DNA from: Hyphomicrobiales bacterium
GTDB taxonomy: Bacteria; Pseudomonadota; Alphaproteobacteria; Rhizobiales; Rhizobiaceae
Reading direction: 5' to 3'
DNA: 64,000 nt
Assembly (NCBI GenBank): GCA_900473205.1
Contig: UCLB01000035.1
Span: forward strand, 118,288 to 182,287
The notes below the pieces were generated by a model. The model searched no databases. It worked only from the letters and a program-made list of their open reading frames with translations, and was not told where the DNA came from. Positions 44,470 to 55,770 of the stretch are shown piece after piece. The translations under genes were made by a program, and so were the position numbers. The first letter of the stretch is position 1. Each line of letters opens with the position of its first letter.

Positions 44470-45612
44470 ATGGCGAAATCTCTTGGTCCGGTAAAACGCA
44501 AATTCTCACCATGGGAAGATCCCGCCGCAGTCCCGTTCATCCGGTTTGAAAACATCACCAAACGCTTCGGCGATTTCGTCGCCGTGGACAATCTGACGCT
44601 TGATATTTACGAGCGCGAATTCTTTTCGCTGCTCGGCCCATCCGGTTGCGGCAAGACGACCCTGATGCGCATGCTGGCGGGTTTCGAAGAGCCGACGGAA
44701 GGTCGCATCCTGTTGCAAGGCAAGGATATTTCCGGCGTGCCGCCCTATAAGCGGCCCACCAACATGATGTTCCAGTCCTACGCGCTTTTCCCGCATATGT
44801 CGGTGGAGAAGAACATCGCCTTCGGGCTGGAGCAGGATGGTCTGCCCAAGGCCGATATCAAGGTTCGCGTCGAGGAAATGTTGCGCATGGTCAAGCTCAC
44901 CGAGTTTGCCAAACGCAAGCCCAGCCAGCTCTCGGGCGGGCAGAGGCAACGCGTGGCGCTGGCGCGCTCTCTGGCCAAACGGCCAAAGGTGCTGCTGCTG
45001 GATGAGCCGCTTGGCGCTCTGGACAAGAAGCTGCGCGAGGAAACGCAGTTCGAGCTGATGGACCTCCAGCAAACACTTGGCACCACCTTCCTGATCGTGA
45101 CGCATGATCAGGAAGAGGCGATGACCGTGTCGGACCGCATTGCCGTGATGGACAAGGGCATCGTTGCGCAGGTGGCAACACCGGCTGAAATCTACGAAGC
45201 CCCCAACAGCCGCTACGTGGCGGACTTCATCGGCGATATCAATATCTTCGACGCGGCGGTTACGTCCAAAACAGGCCCTGCCGTGCAGCTGGATTGCGAT
45301 GGTCTGGCTGTCACCGTGGAGCAGGAATGCGCGGCTGCATCCGGCGACAGGGTGGCCTTCGCCATCCGCCCGGAAAAGGTTCGCATTTCGCTGGATGCGC
45401 CCGCCGAGACATCACCCAATGTCGCACATGGCGAGGTGTGGGATATCGGCTATCTCGGCGATTTCTCGGTCTTTATCGTCAAGCTGGACGATGGCCGGGT
45501 CATCCGCGCCGCGCAGGCCAACGTCTCGCGCCTCGTTGATCGGCCCATCACCTTCGGGGATATGGTCTGGCTCAGCTGGAAAGCCGATTCCGGTCTGGTT
45601 CTCACACGCTGA
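44470..45612 (+). CDS. potG: Polyamine ABC transporter ATP-binding protein PotG
   Basis: The 380-residue ATPase has Walker A GPSGCGKTT, MMFQSYALFPHM, signature LSGGQRQRVALAR, Walker B VLLLDEPLGALD and the switch THDQEEAM. A C-terminal TOBE domain lies after residue about 280. The N-terminal extension of about 25 residues is normal for PotG. It drives PotH/PotI. Located 78 bases after potF. Confidence 0.95.
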   Translation: MAKSLGPVKRKFSPWEDPAAVPFIRFENITKRFGDFVAVDNLTLDIYEREFFSLLGPSGCGKTTLMRMLAGFEEPTEGRILLQGKDISGVPPYKRPTNMMFQSYALFPHMSVEKNIAFGLEQDGLPKADIKVRVEEMLRMVKLTEFAKRKPSQLSGGQRQRVALARSLAKRPKVLLLDEPLGALDKKLREETQFELMDLQQTLGTTFLIVTHDQEEAMTVSDRIAVMDKGIVAQVATPAEIYEAPNSRYVADFIGDINIFDAAVTSKTGPAVQLDCDGLAVTVEQECAAASGDRVAFAIRPEKVRISLDAPAETSPNVAHGEVWDIGYLGDFSVFIVKLDDGRVIRAAQANVSRLVDRPITFGDMVWLSWKADSGLVLTR

Positions 45613-45623
45613 GGGAGGGTTCA

Positions 45624-46532
45624 ATGGCGATTTCGTCTCCGGAAAACCGGCAAAGCCCCACCCGCTGGCTGGTGGTGGCCATACCCTATCTGTGGCTGCT
45701 GCTGTTCTTCGCGGCACCCTTCTTCATCATTCTGAAAATATCCTTTTCAGAGACGGCCATCGCCATGCCGCCTTACACGCCGGTGTTCGAAGGCTTCGCT
45801 AAGATCGGCGATTTCTTTTCGCAACTCGATTTTGCCAACTATCTCTTCCTCACAGAAGACCCGCTTTACATCGAAGCCTATCTGTCGTCGCTGCGCATCG
45901 CTTTCATATCGACCTTTCTTCTGCTGCTGATCGGTTATCCCATGGCGCTTGCCATGGCGCGCGCGCCCGGTACCATCCGCCCCACGCTGGTCATGCTGGT
46001 CATCCTGCCGTTCTGGACCTCGTTCCTCATCCGCGTTTACGCGTGGATCGGCATATTGAAGCCCGAAGGCCTGTTGACGTTGCTGTTCCAGACCATCGGG
46101 CTTCTGGGGCCGGATGAGCAGGTGAACATCTTCCGCACGGACACTGCCGTCTTCATCGGCATCGTTTATTCCTATCTGCCCTTCATGGTGTTGCCGCTTT
46201 ATTCGGCGCTGGAAAAGCTGGATGCTACGCTGCTGGAAGCGGCCAATGATCTTGGCTGCCCGCCATGGAAAGCCTTCTGGAAAATCACTTTCCCACTGTC
46301 GCTGCCAGGCGTCATCGCCGGTTCCATGATTTGCTTCATTCCAATTACCGGGGAGTTCGTCATTCCCGATCTGTTGGGTGGCGCAGAAACGCTGATGATC
46401 GGCAAGACGCTGTGGACGGAGTTCTTCGGCAATCGTGACTGGCCACTGGCATCCGCCGTTGCCGTGCTGTTGCTGCTCTTGCTGGTGGTGCCCATTGCCA
46501 TCTTCCAGAACCAGCAGAAGAAGGTGGGGTAA
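45624..46532 (+). CDS. potH: Polyamine ABC transporter permease PotH
   Basis: The 302-residue inner-membrane protein has about six membrane segments, beginning WLLLFFAAPFFIILKISFSE, with the EAA loop LLEAANDLGCPPWKAFWKI (core EAANDLGCPPWKAF). It pairs with PotI to form the polyamine channel. A GGGAGGG precedes the ATG. Ends three bases before potI. Confidence 0.95.
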   Translation: MAISSPENRQSPTRWLVVAIPYLWLLLFFAAPFFIILKISFSETAIAMPPYTPVFEGFAKIGDFFSQLDFANYLFLTEDPLYIEAYLSSLRIAFISTFLLLLIGYPMALAMARAPGTIRPTLVMLVILPFWTSFLIRVYAWIGILKPEGLLTLLFQTIGLLGPDEQVNIFRTDTAVFIGIVYSYLPFMVLPLYSALEKLDATLLEAANDLGCPPWKAFWKITFPLSLPGVIAGSMICFIPITGEFVIPDLLGGAETLMIGKTLWTEFFGNRDWPLASAVAVLLLLLLVVPIAIFQNQQKKVG

Positions 46533-46535
46533 GCC

Positions 46536-47348
46536 ATGAAACGCGGCAAGTTCGATACGACCATCCTCACCTTCTGCTTTGCTTTTCTCTATATTCCGAT
46601 CATTATTCTGATCGTTTATTCCTTCAATGCCTCGAAGCTGGTCACCGTCTGGGGCGGCTTTTCGCTGCAATGGTACAGCTCCATGTGGTCCAATCAGGGC
46701 CTGATGGATGCGGCATGGATCACCGCGCGCGTTGCCGTCCTCAGCGCCACCATCGGCACCATTCTCGGCACGCTGGCGGCGCTTTCGCTCACGAGGTTCT
46801 CCCGCTTTCCCGGACGCATCCTGTTTTCCGGCATGATCTATGCACCACTCGTCATGCCGGAGGTTATTACCGGCCTGTCGCTGCTGTTGCTGTTCGTGGC
46901 TGTTGGCGTGGACCGGAGTTTCTGGACGGTGGTCATCGCCCATACGACGTTTACGATGTGCTACGTCGCCATCGTCGTGCAATCGCGCCTGCTGACCTTC
47001 GATCGTAGTCTGGAGGAGGCGGCACTCGATCTCGGTTGCCCGCCGGTCAAGACATTCTTCCGCATCACGCTGCCGCTCATCCTGCCAGCCGTCGTGGCCG
47101 GGTGGATGCTGGCCTTTTCCCTATCGCTGGATGATCTTGTCATCGCTAGCTTCACCACCGGGCCGGGTGCCACGACTCTGCCGATCAAGATTTACTCGCA
47201 GGTGCGCCTTGGCGTAACGCCTGAGATCAACGCCATCTGCACCATCCTCATTGCGCTCGTCACCGTTGGCGTCATCTGCGCGTCCATCGCATCCAAGCGC
47301 ACAGAGCTTCAGCGCATGCGTGACGAGCACGCCGCCGCAACGCCGTGA
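46536..47348 (+). CDS. potI: Polyamine ABC transporter permease PotI
   Basis: The 270-residue permease has about six membrane segments and the EAA-type loop LEEAALDLGCPPVKTFFRI (core EAALDLGCPPVKTF). SLDDLVIASFTTGPGATTLP is typical of PotC/PotI. Last transporter gene; acsA follows 41 bases after, possibly in the same transcript. Confidence 0.95.
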   Translation: MKRGKFDTTILTFCFAFLYIPIIILIVYSFNASKLVTVWGGFSLQWYSSMWSNQGLMDAAWITARVAVLSATIGTILGTLAALSLTRFSRFPGRILFSGMIYAPLVMPEVITGLSLLLLFVAVGVDRSFWTVVIAHTTFTMCYVAIVVQSRLLTFDRSLEEAALDLGCPPVKTFFRITLPLILPAVVAGWMLAFSLSLDDLVIASFTTGPGATTLPIKIYSQVRLGVTPEINAICTILIALVTVGVICASIASKRTELQRMRDEHAAATP

Positions 47349-47389
47349 GTGGGTTGATGTAGAGCATCAAGGCTTTGGAGGAGGCCAGC

Positions 47390-49342
<1,953 letters not shown>

Positions 49343-49469
49343 TCGATATCGGCACAGCCTGTGCCAGGTGGTCAGATCGCTGTGCCATTATGCAAAAATC
49401 CCTGACCCGCATTAGGATTTCTTGCCCCTAAATGGTGTAGTGGCCTTTTAACACTTTGTTAAATCGGGC

Positions 49470-49605
49470 AGGTCAAATGTAAACCCAACGTGGGTGCACT
49501 CAATGAGAGGGTGGCCGGGCCGGTGGCCCAAAGACATGATGTTACTTTGTTCCTACTCTCGTTATAAGCACAATTTTCAAGGCAGCCTCGGCTGCCTTTT
49601 CTTTT
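49470..49605 (+). ncRNA. Candidate small RNA in the acsA downstream interval
   Basis: The segment contains three successive stem-loops: ACCC-AACGT-GGGT around 49483-49495, a GGCC-rich hairpin near 49511-49530, and CAAAG/CTTTG around 49529-49549. It closes with a strong intrinsic terminator at 49579-49605. The terminator lies 237 bases after the acsA stop, which is long for a simple 3' UTR. I did not find a clear promoter, so it could also be a structured acsA trailer. Confidence 0.4.
49579..49605 (+). terminator. Intrinsic terminator downstream of acsA
   Basis: AAGGCAGC-CTCG-GCTGCCTT is a perfect 8-bp stem with a tetraloop, followed by TTCTTTT on the plus strand. It lies just past the end of the convergent permease gene but has no T-run on the minus strand. 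Confidence 0.88.
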
Positions 49606-49608
49606 ACC

Positions 49609-51351
49609 TCACGCTCTCCCATCCAGCGAACGCGACACCAGAACCACAGGGATCAGCCCGGCTGCGATGATGATGAGTGCTGGCAGCGCGGCATCCTGCA
49701 CGCGGGAGCGGGACGCATCCTCATAGACCAGAGTGGCCAACGTGTTGAAGCTGAAGGGGCGCAGCATGATGGTGGCGGGCAGTTCTTTCAGGGATTCGAT
49801 GAAGACCAGCAGCGCCGCGGTCATGGCCGCCGGGCGGATGTTCGGCAACAGCACGGTGACGAGCGTCTGGAACCGGCTGCGGCCCAGCGTGCGTGCGGCC
49901 ATGTCCAGATGCGGCGAAAGCTTCTGGAATCCCGCATCGATATTGCCTTCCGCCAGCGTCATGAACCGCACGCTATGGGCATAGATGATGGCAAATGCCG
50001 TGCCCGATAGAAGGAGCCCGGTGGAATAGTTGAGGTGCAGCCGCAGAAAGCCGTCCAGCGCATTGTCGAAAGCAGCCAGCGGCAACAGCACGCCGATGGC
50101 CAGCACCGTGCCGGGTATGCCGTAACCCAGCGAGCCAATACGGCTGGCGGAGCGTGCAAGCGGCGATGTGTTGACCCGCTGCACATAGGCAAAGACGAAA
50201 CCGCAGACGAGCGTGATCAGTGCCGCCGAAACGGACACCTCGAGACTATGCGCCAGCGCCTTGATAAGTTTGGGGTCTGAAAGCGCCCCAAGCCGTTTGG
50301 CCGCGTAACTTCCCAGAACGAGAACCGGGATCGCGAAGCCGAACAGGATCGGCAAAGCGCAGAAAATCGTCGCCAGCCATCCGCGACCGTCAGGCAGCGT
50401 CTTCAAACCGAAGCGCTGCGTCATCGCGGTGGATTTGGCAGCGGCAAAACGCTGACGGCTGCGCGCCCTCCGCTCGGTGATGATGAGGGCGCCGACGATG
50501 AGGATGAGAACCGAGGCGATCTGCGTTGCGCCTGCCAGATTACCGCGGTTGAGCCATGTCTCGTAAATGGCGAACGTCAGCGTACGGACACCGAGATATT
50601 CGACCGCACCGATATCGTTCAGCGTCTCCATCATCACAAGCGCAAGGCCGATGATGATGGCAGGGCGCGCCATGGGCAGTTGCACCGACAGGAATATCCG
50701 CAACGGCCTCGCGCCCAAGGTTCTCGCCGCTTCCGTCGCAAACCGGCCCTGCAAGCCGAAGGCCGCGCGCACCGACAGATAGACATAGGGGTAGAGAACG
50801 GAACTCAGCACCAGAACCGCGCCACCCAGCGAGCGAATATCCGGAAACCAGTAATCCCGGATGGTCTGAAACCCGAAGAGCGTGCGAACGGCGCTTTGCA
50901 CCGGCCCGGTAAAATCCAGAAATTCACCAAAAGCATAGGCTGCAAGATAGGATGGAATGGCAAGCGGCAGCACCAGAGCGAAGGAGAGCAGGCGGCGCAG
51001 CGGAAACTGAAACGTGCTGACAAGCCATGCGGAAAGAATGCCGAAAAAGGCGGTGGTCGCCCCCGTCATCAACAGCAACATCAGCGTCTGACCGCCCGCG
51101 CGCGGCAGGACATTGACCAGAAGATGCCGCCAGCCATCCGTGCCGCCCGTTAGCGCGATACAGAAAATCGCGATCAGCGGCATGGCAACCGCTGCCGCCA
51201 GCAGCATCGTGCCAACCGAAAGCCCGGAAGGCCTTCGCGTTACAGGCTGTAAAACGGCAGAAGACTGTTGGGACAGCGACAATGCTCTTATCCTTGCGGG
51301 CACCGGTCTGGCCGATGTGAAGACGTTGGAGCGCTGGGCGCTCCACACCAT
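49609..51351 (-). CDS. Ferric-iron-type ABC transporter permease (FbpB/SfuB-like)
   Basis: The 580-residue inner-membrane protein is a fused double permease: two halves of about six segments, with GARPLRIFLSVQLPMARPAI and TLGRSRFQTLVTVLLPNIRPA as the two EAA-type loops. This is the FbpB/SfuB/ThiP arrangement, most often Fe(3+) import. No binding protein or ATPase is adjacent, so the partners lie elsewhere. The frame opens at an ATG at 51351 with no clear ribosome site; a TTG at 51282 preceded by AAGGA gives a start MSLSQQSS and is a good alternative. Confidence 0.85.
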   Translation of the reverse strand: MVWSAQRSNVFTSARPVPARIRALSLSQQSSAVLQPVTRRPSGLSVGTMLLAAAVAMPLIAIFCIALTGGTDGWRHLLVNVLPRAGGQTLMLLLMTGATTAFFGILSAWLVSTFQFPLRRLLSFALVLPLAIPSYLAAYAFGEFLDFTGPVQSAVRTLFGFQTIRDYWFPDIRSLGGAVLVLSSVLYPYVYLSVRAAFGLQGRFATEAARTLGARPLRIFLSVQLPMARPAIIIGLALVMMETLNDIGAVEYLGVRTLTFAIYETWLNRGNLAGATQIASVLILIVGALIITERRARSRQRFAAAKSTAMTQRFGLKTLPDGRGWLATIFCALPILFGFAIPVLVLGSYAAKRLGALSDPKLIKALAHSLEVSVSAALITLVCGFVFAYVQRVNTSPLARSASRIGSLGYGIPGTVLAIGVLLPLAAFDNALDGFLRLHLNYSTGLLLSGTAFAIIYAHSVRFMTLAEGNIDAGFQKLSPHLDMAARTLGRSRFQTLVTVLLPNIRPAAMTAALLVFIESLKELPATIMLRPFSFNTLATLVYEDASRSRVQDAALPALIIIAAGLIPVVLVSRSLDGRA

Positions 51352-51369
51352 TGCTAATCCCGGATGTGC

Positions 51370-54300
51370 TTAGTTCGCAAGCACGCGCTGCGAAGGAAAG
51401 CTGATTTCCACCAGCGTTCCCTCATTGGGTGCCGAGGTGATGGAGAAATTGGCGCGATTGGCATCCACCATCGCCTTGGTCAGGGGAAGACCAAGACCCG
51501 TGCCATCGCCACGCACGCGGCTGCTGGAGGGGGAGACCTGCCGGAAAGGCTTCATGGCCTGCTCGAGTTCCGTGCGGGTCATGCCGATGCCGGTGTCGCG
51601 AATGCGCAGCACGACGCTTCCGTTGGGCTCGTAAGCCGTAGACACCACGATCTGCCCGCCCGAAGGGGTGAACTTGATGGCGTTGGACAGAATATTGAGC
51701 ATGATCTGTTTGATGGAGCGAAGATCGGCGACGATCTGCGGCACGGATTGCGACAGCGCCGTGCGAATGATGACCCGCTGATTGTTGGCCTGAGGCTGGA
51801 CGATGGAAACGGCCTCGGCAATCGTGTCGTTCAGGGCAACCGCCTTGAAATCCACATCCATCTGGCCTGCTTCGATCTTGGAAATATCGAGGAGATCGTT
51901 GACGATATCCAGCACATGGCGACCGGACCGCACGATATCGTTGGAATACTCGATGTAACGCGGATGCCCGACCGGCCCGAAACGCTCGGTCGCCATCATA
52001 TCGGCAAAGCCGATGATGGCATTGAGCGGCGTGCGGATTTCATGGCTGACGCGGGCAAGAAAGTCCGTCTTGTGGGCATTGGCCGTTTCCGCCGCCCGCT
52101 TGGCGTTGCGCAAATCCTCTTCGGTGCGCTTCCACTGGGTGATGTCGCGAATGACCACGCAATAACCGTTGGAAGATTTCAGTCTGCCGATGGTCATGAA
52201 CAGCGGCAAAAAGCCGCCGGATGCTTCGCGGCCAATGACCTCGCGGCCATCATTCAGCACACTTGCCACGCCATTATTGGCAAGACCGGAGAGATAATCC
52301 AGCACCGCGCGCTGGCTCTCATGGGCAAACAGCGTCACGAAAGGCTTGGCGGCCACTTCATTGTTGTCATAGTTGAACAGCGCGCTGGCCGAGCGGTTGA
52401 GCGAGCGGATGGTGCCGTCTTCGTTCAAAACGACCACGCCATCCGTTGCCGTTTCCAGAATGGAATGTAGCTCTTCCACCTGACCTTTGAGTCCGGTCAG
52501 CTTGGAATCCGTTTCAGTCTCGTCTGCGTCCGCCTGCATATTCTCGTTGGCGGGCAGGGGATTTGCGCTTTTCTCCTCGGTCGGGATCAGCGACAGCATC
52601 AAGGCGCCGGCCTCATCCCAGCGAACAGATTGCAGCCGCGCCTTGACCGGGATCAGATCGTTCTCAGCGCTGACGGCCACCATGCCGCCGGAGCGTTCCG
52701 AGACAGCATCGAGTTCGTCCCGCTGAAGCAGCGCATCGAGACCGCCGATTTCGGCCAGTTCTTCCAGCGTGCCGTAACCCGTCAACCGCAGAAATTCCGG
52801 GTTGGCGTGAATCAGCCGGTCGCCGCTATGGATCAGAAGCGCAATCGGCATTTGGTCCACGGCTTCTGCCGTCAGGGATGTGGCGATGCGCAGCGGAATG
52901 AGGACGTCAGTCGTCTTGCCAGCAGCCAGCTTTTCGTCCGGCAGGCGGGCAGGGCTCTGCGGCGCAACGAAGCTCACCGGCTCGTCGCCACGGGTGTAAT
53001 CGGCAAAATCATCCGGCTCTTCGGCTTCCGGTACGACCGGCGCGGGTTCTACGACGGCGGTTTCTTCCTCGGTCGTAGCCGGCTCAGGTGCAACTTCAGC
53101 CTCGACTTCAATCCCGGTTTCGACCTCCGCCTCTGTCTGGACTTCTGTCTCCGCCTTTACTTCTGGCAGCGAGGTGACCTCGGCCACTTCAGGCGTCTTG
53201 ATATCGTCCTGTTTTTCCGGCTCCGCCTCTGGCGCAACAACAGGCTTCAGCGTGCGGGCAATCTCGTTGAAGGCGGCCTGTTCGCTGGCGCTCAGCTCAT
53301 CTCGGTTTTTGCTGCGGCGGTTTTCGAACTGAACGACCTTGTCGGAGTAACGACGGTTCGGTGTTTCGGTGATCTGCAGAGCCGGAACTTCTTTTTCCGG
53401 CGGCTCATAGCTGCGCGGTTCTTCCGGCTGCTCTGGTTCCGCAACCGACTGTTCAGCTTCAGCAGCTTCTTCCTCTACGGCATCCAGCGGCTTAGCTGCA
53501 ACGAGCTCTGGCTCTTCGGTCTCTTCGGGCAGCGAAAACAGCGTGGTCTCGTCATCCACGTCTGACAACTGCTCGTCATCGGAATGCTCGTCGGCCACCA
53601 GAGTGAGACCCACGGCATTGGGATCTTCCACCGCATCGGCAATACGCACGATGCCGAAACCGCGGAAGCCATCGAATTCGCGCGAGCGTGTATAGGTTGG
53701 CAACGCGGCCAGATCGATCGGCACCGTCAGCGATGTGCCTTCCACCGGCCAGTAAATTGTCTTGCCGGACCACGTATCGCGGCGGTTTAACAACTCGGTG
53801 ATCTTGCCATCGGGATCGAGATTGAACAGCGCCGCAAGGTCAGCAAAGCTCATGCCCTCGACATTGGCCGCTTGCGGGCCGACGGCATCAGCGAATTCAT
53901 GCGAAATGGAACTGAAGCGACCGCTGGCATCGATCTTCCAGACGAAACGCGATGCGCGGCGATGGGGATCGAAGACAAAAGGCTGAGGCTCAGCAGCCTG
54001 CGTTTCCGTAGCGCCAGCCGTTGCCGCCACTTCTTCTACGGGTTCGGCAACTGGCTTATCTGCTGCCAGAGGAAGCTCAGGTTCGGCTTCTACCGGCTCG
54101 ACAGCCACAGCCTCGGATGCTTCCGGCGCGTCCAAAATGGGCTCAGCTAGGTCATCATCCGCTACAACCGCTTCGTCCTGTTCTTCAACCTGATGCTCTT
54201 CGACAACAGCGACATCTTCGACGCTGTCAGTCTCGGCAGCAGCCTCGATATCCTCTTCGCGCGGCTCAGAAACCTCTTCGATTTCCGCCACGGCATCCAG

Positions 54301-55101
54301 AACCTCGGCGAAATCCGGGCGCACTTTATCCTCGGTAGCATCCACTACAGGCGCCGGCAGGATCGGCTCCGGCTGCTGTTCTGCCGCCGGTTCCGTTTTG
54401 GTCTGCGTGAACTCGCTGGATGGATCGAGCGTACCGATCACGGTTTCGACGACGAAGAGCAGGTTGAGTTCCGGCTCCTGCGACAATTGCCCGGCAGCAG
54501 CAGGAAGATAGCCCTTGCCCGCAGGCACGGGGCGCTTCACCAGCTTGCCCGGCTGGGTGGAGGCCATGGAAATCAGCGTGCGTGTGGTAGCCGGTGTAAT
54601 GCCAAGCGCCGCAAAGCCCTGTGATGCCGCCAAAATCCTGGAGTCGGCATCCAGCACGGCCATATGGATATCGGGGTCATCGAAGCCCTCGATCATCCGG
54701 CGCGCGCACTCCTGCAAGGATGGCGTCACTTGATCGATGGGTGCGGTAAACAGGATAGCAGGCTGGCCAGCCTCGGCCTCGATGATCTCGACAGTCGCAA
54801 TGACGGAGACGCTTTTGAAGCCGGAATGAATGCGAATGGTGAACTGGCGGCTCTCGCCGGTCTCGGTCAGCCGCGCAGCCGTTGCCGCAAACTGGCGGAA
54901 GGTCACATCCTGCTGCTTTGGTCCATTCTCCAGAAAATCATAGATCATCGGCATGCCGAACAGGGCCGCACCGCGGCCATTGGCCCAGAGCGCGCTCTGC
55001 AGGTCCATCGAGAACAGCGCCATGGCTTCACCCCGACCGAAACGGTCGCGGACACGCTCATGAACTGCAATGTCTATAAATGGATATTGAACGGCGGGCA
55101 T
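51370..55101 (-). CDS. cbrA: PdhS-family sensor histidine kinase, CbrA/PdhS1 type
   Basis: The 1243-residue kinase begins with a conserved PAVQYPFIDIAVHERVRDRF segment, has a long acidic Glu/Ala/Pro/Val-rich region (roughly residues 230-760, apart from a PAS-like patch), then two PAS domains and a C-terminal kinase core. SHEIRTPLN contains phospho-acceptor His1020; NILSNAIKFTP, DTGIGM and GTGLGLPLTKAM are the N and G boxes. The HisKA type is that of PleC/DivJ, which signals to DivK. Neighbours potFGHI-acsA match S. meliloti CbrA. I chose 55101, at the conserved N-terminus; an ATG at 55164 would add 21 Arg-rich residues. No membrane segment is evident, so it is probably cytoplasmic. Confidence 0.85.
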   Translation of the reverse strand: MPAVQYPFIDIAVHERVRDRFGRGEAMALFSMDLQSALWANGRGAALFGMPMIYDFLENGPKQQDVTFRQFAATAARLTETGESRQFTIRIHSGFKSVSVIATVEIIEAEAGQPAILFTAPIDQVTPSLQECARRMIEGFDDPDIHMAVLDADSRILAASQGFAALGITPATTRTLISMASTQPGKLVKRPVPAGKGYLPAAAGQLSQEPELNLLFVVETVIGTLDPSSEFTQTKTEPAAEQQPEPILPAPVVDATEDKVRPDFAEVLDAVAEIEEVSEPREEDIEAAAETDSVEDVAVVEEHQVEEQDEAVVADDDLAEPILDAPEASEAVAVEPVEAEPELPLAADKPVAEPVEEVAATAGATETQAAEPQPFVFDPHRRASRFVWKIDASGRFSSISHEFADAVGPQAANVEGMSFADLAALFNLDPDGKITELLNRRDTWSGKTIYWPVEGTSLTVPIDLAALPTYTRSREFDGFRGFGIVRIADAVEDPNAVGLTLVADEHSDDEQLSDVDDETTLFSLPEETEEPELVAAKPLDAVEEEAAEAEQSVAEPEQPEEPRSYEPPEKEVPALQITETPNRRYSDKVVQFENRRSKNRDELSASEQAAFNEIARTLKPVVAPEAEPEKQDDIKTPEVAEVTSLPEVKAETEVQTEAEVETGIEVEAEVAPEPATTEEETAVVEPAPVVPEAEEPDDFADYTRGDEPVSFVAPQSPARLPDEKLAAGKTTDVLIPLRIATSLTAEAVDQMPIALLIHSGDRLIHANPEFLRLTGYGTLEELAEIGGLDALLQRDELDAVSERSGGMVAVSAENDLIPVKARLQSVRWDEAGALMLSLIPTEEKSANPLPANENMQADADETETDSKLTGLKGQVEELHSILETATDGVVVLNEDGTIRSLNRSASALFNYDNNEVAAKPFVTLFAHESQRAVLDYLSGLANNGVASVLNDGREVIGREASGGFLPLFMTIGRLKSSNGYCVVIRDITQWKRTEEDLRNAKRAAETANAHKTDFLARVSHEIRTPLNAIIGFADMMATERFGPVGHPRYIEYSNDIVRSGRHVLDIVNDLLDISKIEAGQMDVDFKAVALNDTIAEAVSIVQPQANNQRVIIRTALSQSVPQIVADLRSIKQIMLNILSNAIKFTPSGGQIVVSTAYEPNGSVVLRIRDTGIGMTRTELEQAMKPFRQVSPSSSRVRGDGTGLGLPLTKAMVDANRANFSITSAPNEGTLVEISFPSQRVLAN

Positions 55102-55164
55102 GTGGAAACCTATTCTGGCACGACCTGACCTGCGCAACCGCACGACCTCTTCATGAGGCACCAT

Positions 55165-55436
55165 ACAGCCTGCATCGGCTTGATGTTAACAGAATCTTAA
55201 ATAACTTCACAGCGTGGTTCGGTCCATCATCTGCGTCAGAAATTGCCAATTACAGTTAATTCGCCAAGCATGCGGATATGTCTTGTACATCCCGTCGAAT
55301 GTGTGTTGCCCGACCGTGTTTTGCAATCATTTTGGCCGCGGCGTCCTCACCAATCCACGCTTTTTATTGCCGCCGCATCTCGCAGCTGGAAACGCACTTG
55401 CTTTCCCAAGCTTTTTTCGCAAAAATTGCTGAAGGA
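55165..55436. other. Intergenic region between the CbrA-type kinase and tRNA-His
   Basis: The roughly 270 bases contain only short overlapping frames with unlikely composition, none with a ribosome site. The promoter of the kinase should be here. A few AT-rich patches occur near 55185-55205 and 55245-55265. No palindrome or RNA structure stands out. Confidence 0.5.
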
Positions 55437-55466
55437 CTTGCAAAACGGAAAAACTCCCCGTATGTG
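55437..55466 (+). promoter_or_regulatory. Probable tRNA-His promoter
   Basis: CTTGCA (55437-55442) and TATGTG (55461-55466) are spaced 18 bases apart, close to the rhizobial vegetative consensus (CTTGAC, 17, CTATAT). Transcription would start about 25 bases before the tRNA. Confidence 0.5.
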
Positions 55467-55498
55467 AGCCCCCGTGACGCCGACGCGGCGTTTCATAT

Positions 55499-55575
55499 GC
55501 GGTTGTAGCTCAGTTGGTTAGAGCGCAGGTTTGTGGCACCTGAGGTCGGAGGTTCGAGACCCCCCAACCGTACCA
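55499..55575 (+). tRNA. tRNA-His (anticodon GUG)
   Basis: The 77-nt cloverleaf has acceptor GCGGTTG/CAACCGT, D-arm GCTC...GAGC, anticodon arm CAGGT-TTGTGGC-ACCTG with GTG, a 5-nt variable loop, T-loop TTCGAGA and an encoded CCA. It lacks G-1 and has A73, as described for alphaproteobacterial tRNA-His. The T stem reads GGAGG against CCCCC, leaving an A-C mismatch at its middle pair. Confidence 0.96.
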
Positions 55576-55770
55576 TTTTTCCACTTCGATATTCCGTTTT
55601 GTTTTGTGTGGTGCTGGGCTTAGCCCAAGCGCCATTTCTGCCATTGTGATTTTCCCTCCGTTCATATCCGCCCAAAAATCGGTTGGCTAAAATGCCTTGC
55701 GCTGGTATGGTTGCGTCAACGTAACCTTTATGGACGCCAGCAGCATTGCTTGACGCTTTCGCGCGGCGGA

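Noticed and set aside
45747..46982. 411-codon minus-strand frame opposite potH and potI
   Set aside because: Antisense shadow of two overlapping permease genes, rich in His, Asp, Gln and Arg, as expected for mirror frames of hydrophobic genes.
55214..55508. Three overlapping short frames upstream of tRNA-His
   Set aside because: They overlap one another in all three frames, have Cys/His/Arg-rich unlikely composition and no ribosome sites; this is probably non-coding.
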